Positions 48,230 through 58,890 of a DNA stretch of 64,000 nucleotides are shown here, piece after piece. Location of the stretch: assembly GCF_001665235.1 (NCBI RefSeq), contig NZ_LZSC01000021.1:124001-188000 (forward strand), given 5' to 3'. Origin of the DNA: Mycobacterium sp. 1100029.7. GTDB taxonomy: Bacteria > Actinomycetota > Actinomycetes > Mycobacteriales > Mycobacteriaceae. The notes under the pieces are model-generated. The model saw only the letters and a list, made by a program, of their open reading frames with translations, was not told where the DNA came from and ran no database searches. The position numbers were made by a program, and so were the translations under genes. The first letter of the stretch is position 1. Each line of letters begins with the position of its first letter.

Positions 48230-50320
48230 GTGCCCGGTCGTGTCGAGATCGATAACGTCCAGCCCGTAGTCTCCTGCGGCGCATACCCGGCCAAAGCGGT
48301 GGTCGGTGAGACGGTGCCCGTCAGCGCCGCGGTGTGGCGCGAAGGCCACGATGCTGTCGCGGCCACCTTGGTGGTGCGCTACCTGGGACCGCGATACCCG
48401 CAGGTGACTGAAACCCGCCGGATCACAGCGGTCCAGGCGCCCGAACAGCTGGCCTCCCCGCCGGAAGCCAAGTCCAGCGAGCGCGTCAAGCCGCTGCAAC
48501 TGCCGATGACGACGGGCCTGGAGCCCTACGTCTTCCACGGTCAGTTCACGCCCGACCGCGTCGGACTGTGGACCTTTCGAGTCGACGGCTGGGGCGACCC
48601 GATCCACACCTGGCGCCACGGTGTGGTCGCCAAGCTGGACGCCGGGCAAGGCGAGAAGGAACTCAACAACGACCTGTTGGTCGGCGCGGATCTCTACGAA
48701 CGCGCCGCGACGGGTGTGCCGCGGGCAAGTCGCGAACCGCTGCTCGCGGCCGCCGCCGCATTGCGGGCCCCGGGAGATCCGGTGACGCGCACCGCGCTGG
48801 CGCTGGCACCCGAAATCGAAGAGTTACTCGACGCCTACCCGCTGCGCGAGATCGTCACCCGCGGCGACCAGCACGGCGTCTGGGTGGACCGGCCGTTGGC
48901 CCGCTTCGGTTCGTGGTACGAGATATTTCCGCGTTCGACCGGCGGCTGGGATGCCGACGGCAACCCTGTGCACGGCACCTTCGCGACGGCAACCGCGGAA
49001 CTGCCGCGGATCGCCGACATGGGCTTCGATGTGGTTTATCTGCCGCCGATCCACCCGATCGGCAAGGTGCACCGCAAGGGACGCAACAACTCGCCCACGG
49101 CCGCGCCCGGAGATGTGGGCTCCCCCTGGGCAATTGGCAGCGACGAGGGTGGCCACGACGCCATCCATCCAGACCTGGGGACGATCGAGGACTTCGACAA
49201 ATTCGTCGCCGCTGCCCGCGATCTGGGCATGGAAGTCGCCTTGGACCTGGCGCTGCAGTGTGCCCCGGATCATCCGTGGGCACGCGATCACCGGCAGTGG
49301 TTCACCGAATTGCCGGACGGCACGATCGCCTATGCCGAGAACCCGCCGAAGAAATACCAGGACATCTATCCGCTCAACTTCGACAACGATCCCGCGGGCC
49401 TCTACGACGAGGTACTGCGTGTGGTCCGGCACTGGATTGACCACGGCATCAAGTTCTTTCGGGTCGACAACCCGCACACCAAGCCGCCGGACTTCTGGGC
49501 ATGGCTGATCGGACAGGTCAAAGACATCGATCCCGACGTGCTGTTCCTGGCCGAGGCATTCACTCCCCCGGCACGCCAGTACGGGCTGGCCAAACTCGGC
49601 TTCACCCAGTCCTACAGCTACTTCACCTGGCGCACCGCCAAGTGGGAACTCACCCAGTTCGGCAACGACATCGCCGCGCTGGCCGACTTCCGGCGTCCGA
49701 ATCTGTTCGTCAACACCCCGGACATCCTGCACGCGATCTTGCAGCACAACGGTCCCGGCATGTTCGCCATCCGTGCGGTGCTCGCGGCGACGATGGGACC
49801 GGCCTGGGGCGTCTACTCCGGGTACGAGTTGTTCGAGCACCGGGCGGTACGGGAGGGCAGCGAGGAATACCTGGACTCGGAGAAGTACGAACTGCGTCCC
49901 CGCGACTTCGCCGGAGCCCTGCTCGAAGGCCGGTCATTGGAGCCATTCATCAAGCAGCTCAACACAATTCGGCGCGTGCATCCGGCCCTGCAGCAGCTGC
50001 GCACCATCCACTTCCACGACGTGGACAACGACGCCTTGCTGGCTTACAGCAAGTTCGATCCGGCCACTGGGGACTGTGTCTTGACCGTGGTGACGCTCAA
50101 CGCATACGGCCCCGAGGAAGCCACCGTGGGGTTAGACATGGCGGCATTGGGTATGGAGCCCTATGAGCGATTTTGGGTGCGCGATGAGATCACGGGCCAG
50201 GAATTTCAGTGGGGGCAGTCAAATTACGTTCGTATCGATCCAGGGCAGGCAGTCGCCCACATCATCAACATGCCCCTCATCCCGCAGGAATCTCGAAACA
50301 CGTTGCTGCGCAGGAGGTAA
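48230..50320 (+). CDS. glgE: GlgE, maltosyltransferase (alpha-1,4-glucan:maltose-1-phosphate)
   Basis: A 696-residue GH13_3 enzyme extending alpha-1,4-glucan chains from maltose 1-phosphate. The nucleophile is D413 in FFRVDNPH and the acid/base E442 in [10 protein letters not shown], the 29-residue spacing also seen in the Streptomyces enzyme. NTPDIL carries the third acidic residue. An N-terminal beta domain and the [11 protein letters not shown] segment are typical. GTG 48230 was chosen because GGAG lies 5 bases before it; GTG 48224 and 48227 are alternatives. It is followed by glgB. Confidence 0.94.
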   Translation: MPGRVEIDNVQPVVSCGAYPAKAVVGETVPVSAAVWREGHDAVAATLVVRYLGPRYPQVTETRRITAVQAPEQLASPPEAKSSERVKPLQLPMTTGLEPYVFHGQFTPDRVGLWTFRVDGWGDPIHTWRHGVVAKLDAGQGEKELNNDLLVGADLYERAATGVPRASREPLLAAAAALRAPGDPVTRTALALAPEIEELLDAYPLREIVTRGDQHGVWVDRPLARFGSWYEIFPRSTGGWDADGNPVHGTFATATAELPRIADMGFDVVYLPPIHPIGKVHRKGRNNSPTAAPGDVGSPWAIGSDEGGHDAIHPDLGTIEDFDKFVAAARDLGMEVALDLALQCAPDHPWARDHRQWFTELPDGTIAYAENPPKKYQDIYPLNFDNDPAGLYDEVLRVVRHWIDHGIKFFRVDNPHTKPPDFWAWLIGQVKDIDPDVLFLAEAFTPPARQYGLAKLGFTQSYSYFTWRTAKWELTQFGNDIAALADFRRPNLFVNTPDILHAILQHNGPGMFAIRAVLAATMGPAWGVYSGYELFEHRAVREGSEEYLDSEKYELRPRDFAGALLEGRSLEPFIKQLNTIRRVHPALQQLRTIHFHDVDNDALLAYSKFDPATGDCVLTVVTLNAYGPEEATVGLDMAALGMEPYERFWVRDEITGQEFQWGQSNYVRIDPGQAVAHIINMPLIPQESRNTLLRRR

Positions 50321-50344
50321 GAGGGCCCGGAAGGGGATACAAGC

Positions 50345-52540
50345 ATGAGTCGAACCGAGAGCCGAACCGGTCAGACGCACCTGGCGCCTGATCCGGGCGA
50401 CCTGGCCCAATTGGTGTCGGGCACGCATTACAACCCGCACAGCATCCTGGGTGCCCATGAATACGACGACCACACCGTCATTCGGGCGTTCCGTCCGCAC
50501 GCGGAGGAAGTGGTCGCGCTCGTCGGCGACGACGAGTTCCCGCTGCAGCACCTGGAGTCCGGGTTGTTCGCGGTCGCGCTGCCGTTCACGAACCTGATCG
50601 ACTACCGGCTGCGGATCGATTACGGTTCCGGCGGGTACGTCACCGCCGACGCTTACCGATTCCTGCCCACGCTCGGCGAGATCGACTTGCACCTGTTCTC
50701 CGAGGGACGCCATGAGCGGCTCTGGGAAGTCCTTGGGGCCCACCACCGCTCGTTCACGACTGCCGACGGTGTGGTCAACGGCGTCTCGTTCGCGGTCTGG
50801 GCGCCCAACGCCAAGGGCGTCAGCCTGATCGGTGAGTTCAACGGATGGACCGGCACCGAGGCGCCGATGCGGGTACTGGGCTCGACCGGGGTCTGGGAGT
50901 TGTTCTGGCCGGGATTCCCCGAAGACGGCCTCTACAAGTTCCGGGTGCACGGCGCCGACGGCGTCGTCACCGAACGTGCCGACCCGATGGCGTTCGCCAC
51001 CGAAGTGCCGCCGCACACCGCGTCTCGGGTGACGACGAGCACCTACACCTGGGCCGACGAGGACTGGATGACGCAGCGCGCCCAGACCAATCCGGTGTTC
51101 GAGCCGATGAGCACCTATGAAGTCCACCTCGGCTCGTGGCGTCCGGGCCTGAACTATCGCCAGCTCACCGAAGAGCTCACCAATTATGTTGTCGAGCACG
51201 GGTTCACCCACGTAGAGCTGCTGCCCGTCGCGGAGCATCCGTTCGCCGGCTCCTGGGGATATCAGGTCACCTCGTACTACGCTCCGACCTCGCGCTTCGG
51301 CACCCCCGACGAATTCCGGGCGCTCGTGGACGCGCTGCACCACGCCGGCATCGGCGTGATCGTCGACTGGGTTCCCGCCCACTTCCCCAAGGACGCGTGG
51401 GCGCTCGGCCGGTTCGACGGCACCCCGCTGTACGAACACTCCGATCCCAAGCGCGGCGAGCAACTAGATTGGGGCACCTACGTTTTCGACTTCGGTCGTC
51501 GCGAGGTCCGCAACTTCCTGGTAGCCAACGCGCTGTTCTGGCTCGAGGAATTCCACATCGACGGCCTACGGGTGGACGCGGTGGCGTCGATGCTCTACCT
51601 GGACTACTCGCGGCCCGAGGGTGGCTGGACGCCGAACATCTACGGCGGCCGGGAGAACCTGGAAGCGGTGCAGTTCCTGCAGGAGCTCAATGCCACGGCC
51701 CACAAAGCCGCACCCGGCATCGTGACGATCGCCGAGGAATCGACGTCGTGGCCCGGCGTGACGCGGCCGACTAACCTTGGCGGCCTTGGTTTTTCGATGA
51801 AGTGGAACATGGGCTGGATGCACGACACGCTCGACTACATCAGCCGCGACCCGATCTACCGCAGCTTCCACCACCACGAAATGACGTTCTCGATGCTGTA
51901 TGCGTTCAGCGAGAACTACGTGTTGCCGATCAGCCATGACGAGGTGGTGCACGGCAAGGGCACGCTGTGGACCCGGATGCCGGGCAACAACCATGTCAAG
52001 GCCGCCGGACTGCGCACCCTGCTCGCGTATCAGTGGGCCCACCCCGGTAAGCAATTGCTGTTCATGGGACAGGAATTCGGGCAGCGCGCCGAGTGGTCGG
52101 AGGAACGCGGTCTGGACTGGTGGCAGCTCGACGAGCAGGGTTTCTCCAACGGAATACTGCGGTTCGTGCGCGACATCAACACCATCTACCGCAGCCACCC
52201 GGCGCTGTGGAGCCAGGACACTACTCCGGACGGCTACTCCTGGATCGACGCGAACGACTCGGGCAATAACGTGTTGAGCTTTTTGCGTTATGGCAACGAC
52301 GGCTCGGTGATGGCCTGCGTGTTCAACTACTCGGGCGCCGAGCATGGCGGCTACCGGCTTGGCCTGCCCAGCGCGGGCCGTTGGCGCGAGGTGCTCAACA
52401 CCGACGCGACGGACTACAACGGTTCAGGCATCGGCAATCTCGGCGGTGTCGACGCCACCGAGGACCCGTGGCATGGCCGGCCCGCGTCGGCGCTGCTGGT
52501 GCTGCCGCCCAACTCGGCTCTGTGGCTCGAGCCCGAATAG
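50345..52540 (+). CDS. glgB: GlgB, 1,4-alpha-glucan branching enzyme
   Basis: A 731-residue GH13 branching enzyme with two N-terminal carbohydrate-binding/beta domains, then the catalytic barrel. The nucleophile is D411 in [15 protein letters not shown] and the acid E464 in TIAEEST, identical in position to M. tuberculosis GlgB as remembered. EVHLGSWR and [14 protein letters not shown] are conserved. It follows glgE by 24 bases with AGGAGG-type purines near 50312-50318. Together they elongate and branch cytosolic glucan. Confidence 0.96.
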   Translation: MSRTESRTGQTHLAPDPGDLAQLVSGTHYNPHSILGAHEYDDHTVIRAFRPHAEEVVALVGDDEFPLQHLESGLFAVALPFTNLIDYRLRIDYGSGGYVTADAYRFLPTLGEIDLHLFSEGRHERLWEVLGAHHRSFTTADGVVNGVSFAVWAPNAKGVSLIGEFNGWTGTEAPMRVLGSTGVWELFWPGFPEDGLYKFRVHGADGVVTERADPMAFATEVPPHTASRVTTSTYTWADEDWMTQRAQTNPVFEPMSTYEVHLGSWRPGLNYRQLTEELTNYVVEHGFTHVELLPVAEHPFAGSWGYQVTSYYAPTSRFGTPDEFRALVDALHHAGIGVIVDWVPAHFPKDAWALGRFDGTPLYEHSDPKRGEQLDWGTYVFDFGRREVRNFLVANALFWLEEFHIDGLRVDAVASMLYLDYSRPEGGWTPNIYGGRENLEAVQFLQELNATAHKAAPGIVTIAEESTSWPGVTRPTNLGGLGFSMKWNMGWMHDTLDYISRDPIYRSFHHHEMTFSMLYAFSENYVLPISHDEVVHGKGTLWTRMPGNNHVKAAGLRTLLAYQWAHPGKQLLFMGQEFGQRAEWSEERGLDWWQLDEQGFSNGILRFVRDINTIYRSHPALWSQDTTPDGYSWIDANDSGNNVLSFLRYGNDGSVMACVFNYSGAEHGGYRLGLPSAGRWREVLNTDATDYNGSGIGNLGGVDATEDPWHGRPASALLVLPPNSALWLEPE

Positions 52541-52543
52541 TTC

Positions 52544-52560
52544 TCGACGAACCCCGTCGA
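52544..52560. terminator. Small hairpin in the glgB / thioredoxin convergent gap
   Basis: TCGACG-N5-CGTCGA gives a six-pair stem in the 37-base gap between convergent stops. There is no T-run; it is only a possible bidirectional end signal. Confidence 0.25.
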
Positions 52561-52577
52561 ACGGTCGACGCTGAATT

Positions 52578-53492
52578 TCAGTACAGCGCGTTGGCGAGAT
52601 TCCGCCGGCCCGCGACGACCTCCGGGTCGGCGGGGTCGAAGAGTTCGAACAACTCGATCAGGCGCGTGCGCACCTCGGTGCGCTGATCACCAGAAGTGCT
52701 GCGCACCAATGCGATCAACCGATTGAACGCCGCGGTCACATCCTGGCTGAGGATTTGCACGTCGGCCGCAGCGAACGCGGCCTCGATGTCACCCGGTGCG
52801 GCGTCCGCGACGGCCACGGCATCGGGTCGTTGCGCGGTTGCGCGACTGAGAAAGTCGATCTGCCGGATTGCGGCCTTGGCCTCGACGCTGTCCGGAGTGG
52901 TGCTCAGCAGCGCCTCGTAGGACTGCTTGGCGGCGTCGAAGTCGCCGGCCTCCAGCTGTTCGCGAGCTTGCACCAACTGGGGGTCGACTTCCGCCTCGTT
53001 CTCGGAACCTGCTGCGCCCTTGAGCTTTCCGGCCGTCGCCGACAGTAACTGGTCGACCCAGCGGCGCAGCTGGTCTTCAGGCTGCACGCCCTGGAAGCTG
53101 GACAGCGGCTGGCCGGCGGCCAGCGCCACGACCGTCGGGACCGCTTCGACGCCGAAAATTTGCGCCACCCTGGGCGCGACGTCGACGTTGACCGTCGCCA
53201 GTGACCACGCGCCGTTGTCCTCGGCGGCCAAGCCGGCCAGCGCGTCGACCAGCTGTACGCAGGCCTCGCTGCGCGGTGACCACAGTGCGACGACGACGGG
53301 CACCTCGTCGGAGCGGATCAGCACCTCGGCTTCGAAATTGGCCTCGGTGACTTCGGTGGCCCCCCCGCTCGCCGGGGCGGACCGGGCGGGACCCCCGCCG
53401 GCCGGGGCGCTCTGCTGAGCGCGCTGCTTAAGACCGGACAGGTCGACCGCACCGGCCAGGGCGGGCCCAATCGAGGGTCTCGGACGCGTCAC
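52578..53492 (-). CDS. Thioredoxin-fold/TPR protein lacking CXXC (Rv1324-like, CnoX-type)
   Basis: A 304-residue protein with an N-terminal thioredoxin fold (about 45-155) and a C-terminal TPR-like helical region. The active-site loop reads LWSPRSEACVQL, so the first cysteine of WCGPC is missing and only one Cys remains, as in E. coli CnoX/YbbN. The cis-Pro loop VEAVPTVVAL is intact. GTG 53492 gives the same 304-residue length as Rv1324 as remembered. It probably acts as a chaperone-like holdase rather than a disulfide reductase. Confidence 0.86.
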   Translation of the reverse strand: MTRPRPSIGPALAGAVDLSGLKQRAQQSAPAGGGPARSAPASGGATEVTEANFEAEVLIRSDEVPVVVALWSPRSEACVQLVDALAGLAAEDNGAWSLATVNVDVAPRVAQIFGVEAVPTVVALAAGQPLSSFQGVQPEDQLRRWVDQLLSATAGKLKGAAGSENEAEVDPQLVQAREQLEAGDFDAAKQSYEALLSTTPDSVEAKAAIRQIDFLSRATAQRPDAVAVADAAPGDIEAAFAAADVQILSQDVTAAFNRLIALVRSTSGDQRTEVRTRLIELFELFDPADPEVVAGRRNLANALY

Positions 53493-53648
53493 GCCGACAA
53501 GTCTGTCATGGCTGGCGACCCGTGAGCCACCCGGTGGCGCGCGCACGTCCGCTCCGGCAAATCCGGGCCGACAATGGCGTCTCGCGAGGCCCTGGTCGGA
53601 TCATGAGAGCAAAATCACAACGCCCCATGATCATTTGGCCCCAGCAAC

Positions 53649-53665
53649 GCTGACCAGTGGTCAGC
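53649..53665. repeat. Perfect inverted repeat over the fadA4 stop codon
   Basis: GCTGACCA-G-TGGTCAGC has 8-base arms around one central base and includes the fadA4 TGA stop on the minus strand. The central gap is too short for a tight hairpin, so a protein-binding site or end-of-gene signal is possible. Confidence 0.4.
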
Positions 53666-54854
53666 CGGCCCGCAGAATCAGGGCGTCTCCCTGACCGCCG
53701 GCACCACACAACGCCGCAACGCCGTAACCGGAACCGCGGCGTGCCAATTCCAGGGCCACATGCAGCGTGATGCGGGCACCAGACATGCCGATCGGATGGC
53801 CTACAGCAATCGCGCCGCCATTGACGTTGACGATCCCCGGGTCGACGCCGAGTTCGCGCGTGGACGCCAGCGCCACCGCCGAGAAGGCCTCGTTGATCTC
53901 CACCACATCGAGCTGGTCGACGGAGATGCCCTCGCGGCCAAGTGCCTTCTTGATCGCGTTTGCCGGCTGCGACTGCAGGGTCGAGTCGGGGCCGGCGACC
54001 ACGCCGTGGGCACCGATCTCGGCGAGCCAGGACAGCCCCAGCTCCTGCGCCTTGGCCTTGTTCATCACCACGACCGCGGCCGCACCGTCAGAAATCTGCG
54101 ACGCCGAACCCGCGGTGATCGTGCCGTCCCGGCGAAACGCCGCCTTGAGGCCCGACAGCGACTCGACGGTGGTGTTTGCCCGAATCCCCTCGTCCTCGGT
54201 GAACTGCAGCGGATCACCCTTGCGCTGCGGAATGTTCACCGGCACCACCTCGTCGGTGAAGACGCCGTCCTTCCACGCCGCGGCCGCCTTCTGATGCGAC
54301 TGAGCAGCGAACTCGTCCTGCTCGGCCCGGGTGAATTTGTCGACGTCGTTGCGCTGTTCGGTCAGTGCGCCCATCGGCTGGTCGGTGAACACGTCGTGCA
54401 GGCCGTCGTAGGCCATGTGGTCGAGCACCGTCACGTCGCCGTACTTGTAGCCGGCGCGGCTGTCCATCAGCAGGTGCGGCGCCTTGGTCATGGATTCCTG
54501 CCCGCCGGCCACGACGACGTCGAACTCCCCGGCGCGGATCAGCTGGTCGGCGAGCGCGATCGAGTCGATACCCGACAGGCACATCTTGTTGATGGTCAGC
54601 GCCGGGACGTCCCAGCCGATGCCGGCCGCGACCGCAGCCTGGCGCGCGGGCATCTGGCCGGCCCCGGCCGTCAGGACCTGGCCCATGATCACGTACTCGA
54701 CCAGCTCGGCCGGTGCCTCGATGTTTGGGAAGGCCTTCTCCAGCGCGCCGGCGATCGCGATGGCACCGAGATCACTGGCGGAGAAATCCTTCAGCGAACC
54801 CATCAATTTCCCGATCGGGGTCCGTGCTCCAGCAACGATCACCGATGTCGTCAT
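53661..54854 (-). CDS. fadA4: FadA4, acetyl-CoA acetyltransferase
   Basis: A 397-residue thiolase interconverting two acetyl-CoA and acetoacetyl-CoA. It has the nucleophilic cysteine in [58 protein letters not shown] with the catalytic His, and the second cysteine in [12 protein letters not shown]. The Met-Cys-Leu-Ser active site fits the FadA4/Rv1323 type. AGGAGG precedes ATG 54854. It is divergent from the epimerase gene. Confidence 0.95.
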   Translation of the reverse strand: MTTSVIVAGARTPIGKLMGSLKDFSASDLGAIAIAGALEKAFPNIEAPAELVEYVIMGQVLTAGAGQMPARQAAVAAGIGWDVPALTINKMCLSGIDSIALADQLIRAGEFDVVVAGGQESMTKAPHLLMDSRAGYKYGDVTVLDHMAYDGLHDVFTDQPMGALTEQRNDVDKFTRAEQDEFAAQSHQKAAAAWKDGVFTDEVVPVNIPQRKGDPLQFTEDEGIRANTTVESLSGLKAAFRRDGTITAGSASQISDGAAAVVVMNKAKAQELGLSWLAEIGAHGVVAGPDSTLQSQPANAIKKALGREGISVDQLDVVEINEAFSAVALASTRELGVDPGIVNVNGGAIAVGHPIGMSGARITLHVALELARRGSGYGVAALCGAGGQGDALILRAG

Positions 54855-54923
54855 AACAACCTCCTAGCGACGCTGGGACGGCCAATTCGGCCTCCCGGAG
54901 AAGCGCAATCTTTGCCGCCAGGT

Positions 54924-54929
54924 TACCGT
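54924..54929 (+). promoter_or_regulatory. Candidate -10 element for the epimerase gene
   Basis: TACCGT at 54924-54929 fits TAnnnT and ends six bases before ATG 54936, with no Shine-Dalgarno between. A leaderless transcript is possible; this rests on spacing only. Confidence 0.3.
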
Positions 54930-54935
54930 TATGTG

Positions 54936-55400
54936 ATGACGACTGATCAAGTTGACGCCCGTCAGATCCTGGCCACCTCGCTGGTGACTGCGATCGATCA
55001 CGTCGGCATCGCAGTCGCCGACCTCGACGCCGCCATCGCCTGGTACCACGACACTCTCGGCATGGTCTTGGTGCACGAGGAAGTCAACGAGGACCAGGGA
55101 ATCCGCGAAGCCATGATCGCCGTGCAGGACGGCGAGCCGGGCACCGCCCAGATCCAGTTGATGGCCCCGATCGACGAGTCCTCGACGATCGCGAAATTCC
55201 TGGACAAGCGCGGCCCGGGTATCCAGCAGATGGCCGTCCGCGTCCGCGACCTCGACACCCTCTGCGAGTCGCTCCGCGCCAAGGGCGTCCGGCTGGTCTA
55301 CGAAGCCCCGCGACGTGGCACAGCGAACTCCCGGATCAACTTCATCCACCCCAAGGACGCCGGCGGTGTCCTGATGGAACTGGTCGAGCAGGCTTCCTAG
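54936..55400 (+). CDS. Methylmalonyl-CoA epimerase
   Basis: A 154-residue vicinal-oxygen-chelate fold enzyme interconverting (S)- and (R)-methylmalonyl-CoA in propionate metabolism. AIDHVGIAVADLDAAIAWYHDTLGM, with the first metal His, QIQLMAP, IQQMAVRVRDLD and the C-terminal metal Glu in GVLMELVEQ are typical. It matches Rv1322A in place and length. The ATG at 54936 is internal to a long shadow frame and is chosen by similarity. It ends 12 bases before the convergent zinc-ribbon gene. Confidence 0.92.
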   Translation: MTTDQVDARQILATSLVTAIDHVGIAVADLDAAIAWYHDTLGMVLVHEEVNEDQGIREAMIAVQDGEPGTAQIQLMAPIDESSTIAKFLDKRGPGIQQMAVRVRDLDTLCESLRAKGVRLVYEAPRRGTANSRINFIHPKDAGGVLMELVEQAS

Positions 55401-55412
55401 CCGCTCGCTAAT

Positions 55413-55724
55413 TCACGACCATTTTCGGGTCGGGCCGCGGTTTGCCCGGTTCGTCCAGCACGGCGTATGCCAGTGCCGCCGATCGGCTTCCCGCGTCTGC
55501 GATTCACCACCGGCCGAGTCGGCCGGCCATACCACTAAATGTGATGTGCCAGAACGAATTTCATGGTCACATCCGGGGCAGCGGTAAGTTTTGACCGCGC
55601 GGGCGCCCGCAACCGGACGCACCTGGTACTCGTAACCGTCGGGCCCTGTCTCCACCCGGTGCAGTACCGGCGACAGCGACGGCAGCTGCTGCTGCCGGTG
55701 TGGCGGTGTGCGGCGCCGAGCCAT
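55413..55724 (-). CDS. Small zinc-ribbon-like protein (Rv1322-like)
   Basis: A 103-residue basic protein with a CPGC pair (YRCPGCDHEIRSGTSH) and a later HWHTPCW, together a plausible zinc site (C, C, H, C). The N- and C-termini are Arg/Pro rich and probably flexible. It lies 24 bases after nucS and is probably cotranscribed with it; the same neighbourhood occurs in M. tuberculosis. An alternative start at 55732 in another frame is not credible. No function is known to me. Confidence 0.75.
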   Translation of the reverse strand: MARRRTPPHRQQQLPSLSPVLHRVETGPDGYEYQVRPVAGARAVKTYRCPGCDHEIRSGTSHLVVWPADSAGGESQTREADRRHWHTPCWTNRANRGPTRKWS

Positions 55725-55748
55725 ATGGCCAAGTCTAATCGGGCAGCA

Positions 55749-56429
55749 TCAGAACAGCCGGTACTCGTCGCTGTCCATTCCGCGCATCTTGTCGTAATCC
55801 AATGTGAGACACCGTATCCCGCGGTCGGTGGCTAAAGTTCGCGCCTGAGGTTTAATCTGCTGCGCGGCGAACACGCCCTTGACCGGGGCGAGAACGCTGT
55901 CGCGATTCAGCAACTCGAGGTAGCGGGTGAGCTGCTCCACGCCGTCGATCTCGCCGCGCCGCTTGATCTCCACCGCTACCGAGCCGCCCAGCTCGTCGCG
56001 GCATAACAGATCGACGGGACCGATCGCGGTCATGTACTCGCGGCGCACCAACGTGTAGCCGTCGCCCAGTAGATGCACGTGTTCGGCGAGCAGCGCCTGC
56101 AGGTGCGCCTCGACGCCGTCCTTGACCAGACCGGGGTCGACACCCAACTCGTGGCTGGAGTCGTGCTCGATCTCCTCGACGGTGATGCGCAGCTGTTCAC
56201 CGGCCTTGTTCTCGACCACCCAGACCGGCGCCTCGCCGGTGAGCTCTTCGGTCAGCCAGCACGGCGGGCTCATCCAGTTCAGTGGCTTGTAGGCGCGGTC
56301 GTCGGCGTGCACGCTGACCGATCCGTCGGCTTTGAAGAGCAGCAACCTGCGCGCCGAGGGCAGATGCGCGGTGAGTCGGCCGACGTAGTCGACGGTGCAT
56401 TGGGCGATCACTAGACGCACCCGACTCAC
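55749..56429 (-). CDS. nucS: NucS/EndoMS, mismatch-specific endonuclease
   Basis: A 226-residue nuclease of the non-canonical actinobacterial/archaeal mismatch repair pathway; it cleaves both strands at mismatches. The nuclease core has D140 ([10 protein letters not shown]) and E154-x-K156 (VAVEIKRRG). The N-terminal domain ([28 protein letters not shown]) gives dimerisation and base flipping. The C-terminal end carries the DEYRLF tail that may contact the sliding clamp. GTG 56429 is the first start; it is divergent from the cyclase gene across 36 bases. Confidence 0.95.
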   Translation of the reverse strand: MSRVRLVIAQCTVDYVGRLTAHLPSARRLLLFKADGSVSVHADDRAYKPLNWMSPPCWLTEELTGEAPVWVVENKAGEQLRITVEEIEHDSSHELGVDPGLVKDGVEAHLQALLAEHVHLLGDGYTLVRREYMTAIGPVDLLCRDELGGSVAVEIKRRGEIDGVEQLTRYLELLNRDSVLAPVKGVFAAQQIKPQARTLATDRGIRCLTLDYDKMRGMDSDEYRLF

Positions 56430-56465
56430 CTTAGAGCGTGGCCGACAAATTAGGCTGACGCCACC

Positions 56466-58109
56466 ATGTCGGCCAAAAACAGGGCCTCGGCCAACACGAC
56501 TTTGGCGCAGCGCTTGGGCCGGGTGCTCGAGACGGTGACTCGTCAGAGTGGCCGGCTGCCGGAGACGCCCGCCTACGGTTCCTGGCTACTCGGGCGCGTG
56601 TCCGAAAGCCAGGCTCGCCGACGGGTTCGCATCCAGATCATCCTCACCGTCTTCATCCTGGCGGCGAATCTGATCGGGATCGGCGTCGCGGTGCTGCTGC
56701 TGGCCGTCGCGCTGCCGTCCCCCAGTATCTTCAGCGACGCGCCCTGGTGGATCACCTTCGCGGTGTCGCCCGCCTACATCGTCATCGCGCTGGCGCTGGG
56801 GACCTACTGGATCACCCACCGCACCATGCGGGCGCTGCGGTGGGCGATCGAAGAGCGCCAACCCACCCTCGAGGATGAGCGGAATACCTTCCTGGTCCCG
56901 TTCTGGCTGGCGATCGGGGTGCTGATTCTGTGGGGCGTCGGAACGGCGTTGCTGACCACGCTGTACGGCCTGACCAATACCTTGTTCATCCCGATCGTGG
57001 GCTTCTCGGTCAGCATCTGCGGAATCCTGGTGTCCACCGCGAGCTATCTGTTCACCGAGTTTGCGCTGCGCCCGGTGGCCGCCCAGGCACTCGAGGCCGG
57101 ACGGGCCCCGAAGCGGTTGGCTCCGGGCATCATGGGCCGGACCCTGACCGTCTGGCTGCTCGGTTCGGGGGTCCCGGTGCTCGGCATCGCGATGATCGCG
57201 TTCTTCGCCTTGGTGCTGGGGAATTTGACGAAAACCCAACTGAGCGTGGCGGTGCTGATCGTGTCGTGCGCGACGCTGATCTTCGGCTTCGTGCTGATGT
57301 GGATCCTGTCCTGGCTGACGGCGACGCCGGTGCGGGTGGTGCGTGCCGCGCTCAAGCGCGTCGAGAAGGGCGATCTGCGCGGCGACCTGGTGGTGTTCGA
57401 CGGCACCGAACTCGGCGAACTGCAGCGCGGCTTCAACGCGATGGTCGACGGCCTGCGCGAGCGCGAACGAGTGCGAGATCTGTTCGGCCGCCACGTCGGG
57501 CGCGAAGTCGCCCTGGCAGCCGAACGCGAACGTCCGAAGCTGGGCGGCGAAGAACGTCATGTCGCCGTGGTGTTCATCGACATCGTCGGGTCCACGCAGC
57601 TGGTGACCAGCCAGCCGCCGACGAAGGTCGTCCAGGTGCTCAACCGGTTCTTCGCGATCGTCGTCGAAGAGGTCGACCGACATCACGGGCTGGTCAACAA
57701 GTTCGAAGGCGACGCGTCGTTGGCGATCTTCGGCGCGCCTAATCACCTCGACACCCCCGAGGACGAAGCACTGGGCGCCGCGCGCGCCATCTGCGCGCGA
57801 ATGGCGCGCGAGATGCCCGACCTCGAAGCCGGCATCGGCGTGGCGGCGGGCCAGGTCGTCGCCGGGAATGTCGGCTCGAAGGAGCGGTTCGAGTACACCG
57901 TGATCGGAGAACCGGTCAACGAGGCGGCCCGGCTGTGCGAGCTGGCCAAGTCCCATGCGGGCCGGCTGTTGACCACCGAGGACACCATCGAACGTGCCAG
58001 TGAAAGTGAGCGGGCCCGTTGGTCTTTGGGCGAGACCGTGACGCTTCGCGGGCACGAGCACCCCACCCGGCTGGCCACACTGCAACGCACCGACCAAGCC
58101 AGCGAGTAG
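56466..58109 (+). CDS. Membrane adenylate cyclase with HAMP domain (Rv1320c-like)
   Basis: A 547-residue class III adenylate cyclase. About six membrane segments (55-285) are followed by a HAMP domain (about 285-340, [24 protein letters not shown]) and the catalytic domain from about 365. Metal-binding Asp residues are in [10 protein letters not shown] and [11 protein letters not shown]; the adenine-selecting Lys is in NKFEGD. The loop [15 protein letters not shown] has the transition-state Asn/Arg and an unusual E in place of the D after VIG. M. tuberculosis carries three such genes in tandem (Rv1318c-Rv1320c); only one is seen here. Confidence 0.9.
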   Translation: MSAKNRASANTTLAQRLGRVLETVTRQSGRLPETPAYGSWLLGRVSESQARRRVRIQIILTVFILAANLIGIGVAVLLLAVALPSPSIFSDAPWWITFAVSPAYIVIALALGTYWITHRTMRALRWAIEERQPTLEDERNTFLVPFWLAIGVLILWGVGTALLTTLYGLTNTLFIPIVGFSVSICGILVSTASYLFTEFALRPVAAQALEAGRAPKRLAPGIMGRTLTVWLLGSGVPVLGIAMIAFFALVLGNLTKTQLSVAVLIVSCATLIFGFVLMWILSWLTATPVRVVRAALKRVEKGDLRGDLVVFDGTELGELQRGFNAMVDGLRERERVRDLFGRHVGREVALAAERERPKLGGEERHVAVVFIDIVGSTQLVTSQPPTKVVQVLNRFFAIVVEEVDRHHGLVNKFEGDASLAIFGAPNHLDTPEDEALGAARAICARMAREMPDLEAGIGVAAGQVVAGNVGSKERFEYTVIGEPVNEAARLCELAKSHAGRLLTTEDTIERASESERARWSLGETVTLRGHEHPTRLATLQRTDQASE

Positions 58110-58113
58110 CTTC

Positions 58114-58890
58114 GTGGCCACCCTCGTCGCATTCCATGCCCATCCGGACGACGAGGTGGTCCTCACCGGCGGCACGCTTGCCGCAGCGGTGGCGGCCGGG
58201 CATCGGGTGGTCCTGGTCACCGCCACCGACGGACGCGTCAACGATGCGGACGACGACCGTCGGATCAACGAATTGCTGTCAAGTGCAAGAGTTCTCGGCG
58301 TGCATCGGGTGGAATGCCTCGGCTACGCCGACAGCGGCTTCGGGCCCGTCTGCTACCCGGATCCGCCAGACCGGGTCCGATTCGCGCGAGCTCAGGTCGA
58401 GACGGCGGCCGGCCGGCTCGCGGACATCCTTCGCGACGAGGACGCGGAATTGCTGATCAGCTATCAACCCAACGGGGGGTACGGCCACCGCGATCATGTC
58501 CAGGTGCATCACGTGGGCAGACGTGCCGCGGAGTTGGCCGCGACCCCGCGGGTGCTCGAGGTGACGATGCCACGCGAACTACTGCGCCGGGTGGGCAAAT
58601 TTTGTCGCCTGTTGCGGATTCCGCCGCCGTACCCCGCCGAGACGCTGCCCACCGCGTACGCGCCGCGAGCGACGATCACCCATCGGATCGATGTGCGCCG
58701 GTACGCGCGGCAGAAGCGGGACGCGTTCGCCGCGCATCGTTCACAGATCGGCAATGGGCTCGGCGCCCGGTTATACGGTCTGTTGCTGCTGCTGCCGCCC
58801 CAGGTGTTCGGGCTGCTGTTCGGCCACGAGTGGTTCGTCGATCCCGCGGCACGACCCGGTCCGGTGCGCCGGAATATCTTCGACCGCTAG
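58114..58890 (+). CDS. PIG-L family (LmbE-like) deacetylase
   Basis: A 258-residue zinc-dependent N-deacetylase of the LmbE fold. The metal motif is FHAHPDDEV at the N-terminus (H10, D13 likely ligands), with a third histidine in YGHRDHVQVHH. Relatives deacetylate GlcNAc-inositol or mycothiol-type compounds. The GTG at 58114 follows the cyclase stop by 4 bases, so the two may be cotranscribed. The stop overlaps that of the convergent MFS gene (CTAG at 58887-58890). Substrate unknown. Confidence 0.87.
   Translation: MATLVAFHAHPDDEVVLTGGTLAAAVAAGHRVVLVTATDGRVNDADDDRRINELLSSARVLGVHRVECLGYADSGFGPVCYPDPPDRVRFARAQVETAAGRLADILRDEDAELLISYQPNGGYGHRDHVQVHHVGRRAAELAATPRVLEVTMPRELLRRVGKFCRLLRIPPPYPAETLPTAYAPRATITHRIDVRRYARQKRDAFAAHRSQIGNGLGARLYGLLLLLPPQVFGLLFGHEWFVDPAARPGPVRRNIFDR

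Noticed and set aside
52544..52560. Convincing intrinsic terminator after glgB
   Set aside because: The stem is short and lacks a T-run, so it is kept only as a weak candidate.
53760..54935. N-terminal extension of the epimerase frame
   Set aside because: The frame stays open antisense to fadA4, but epimerase similarity starts only at ATG 54936.
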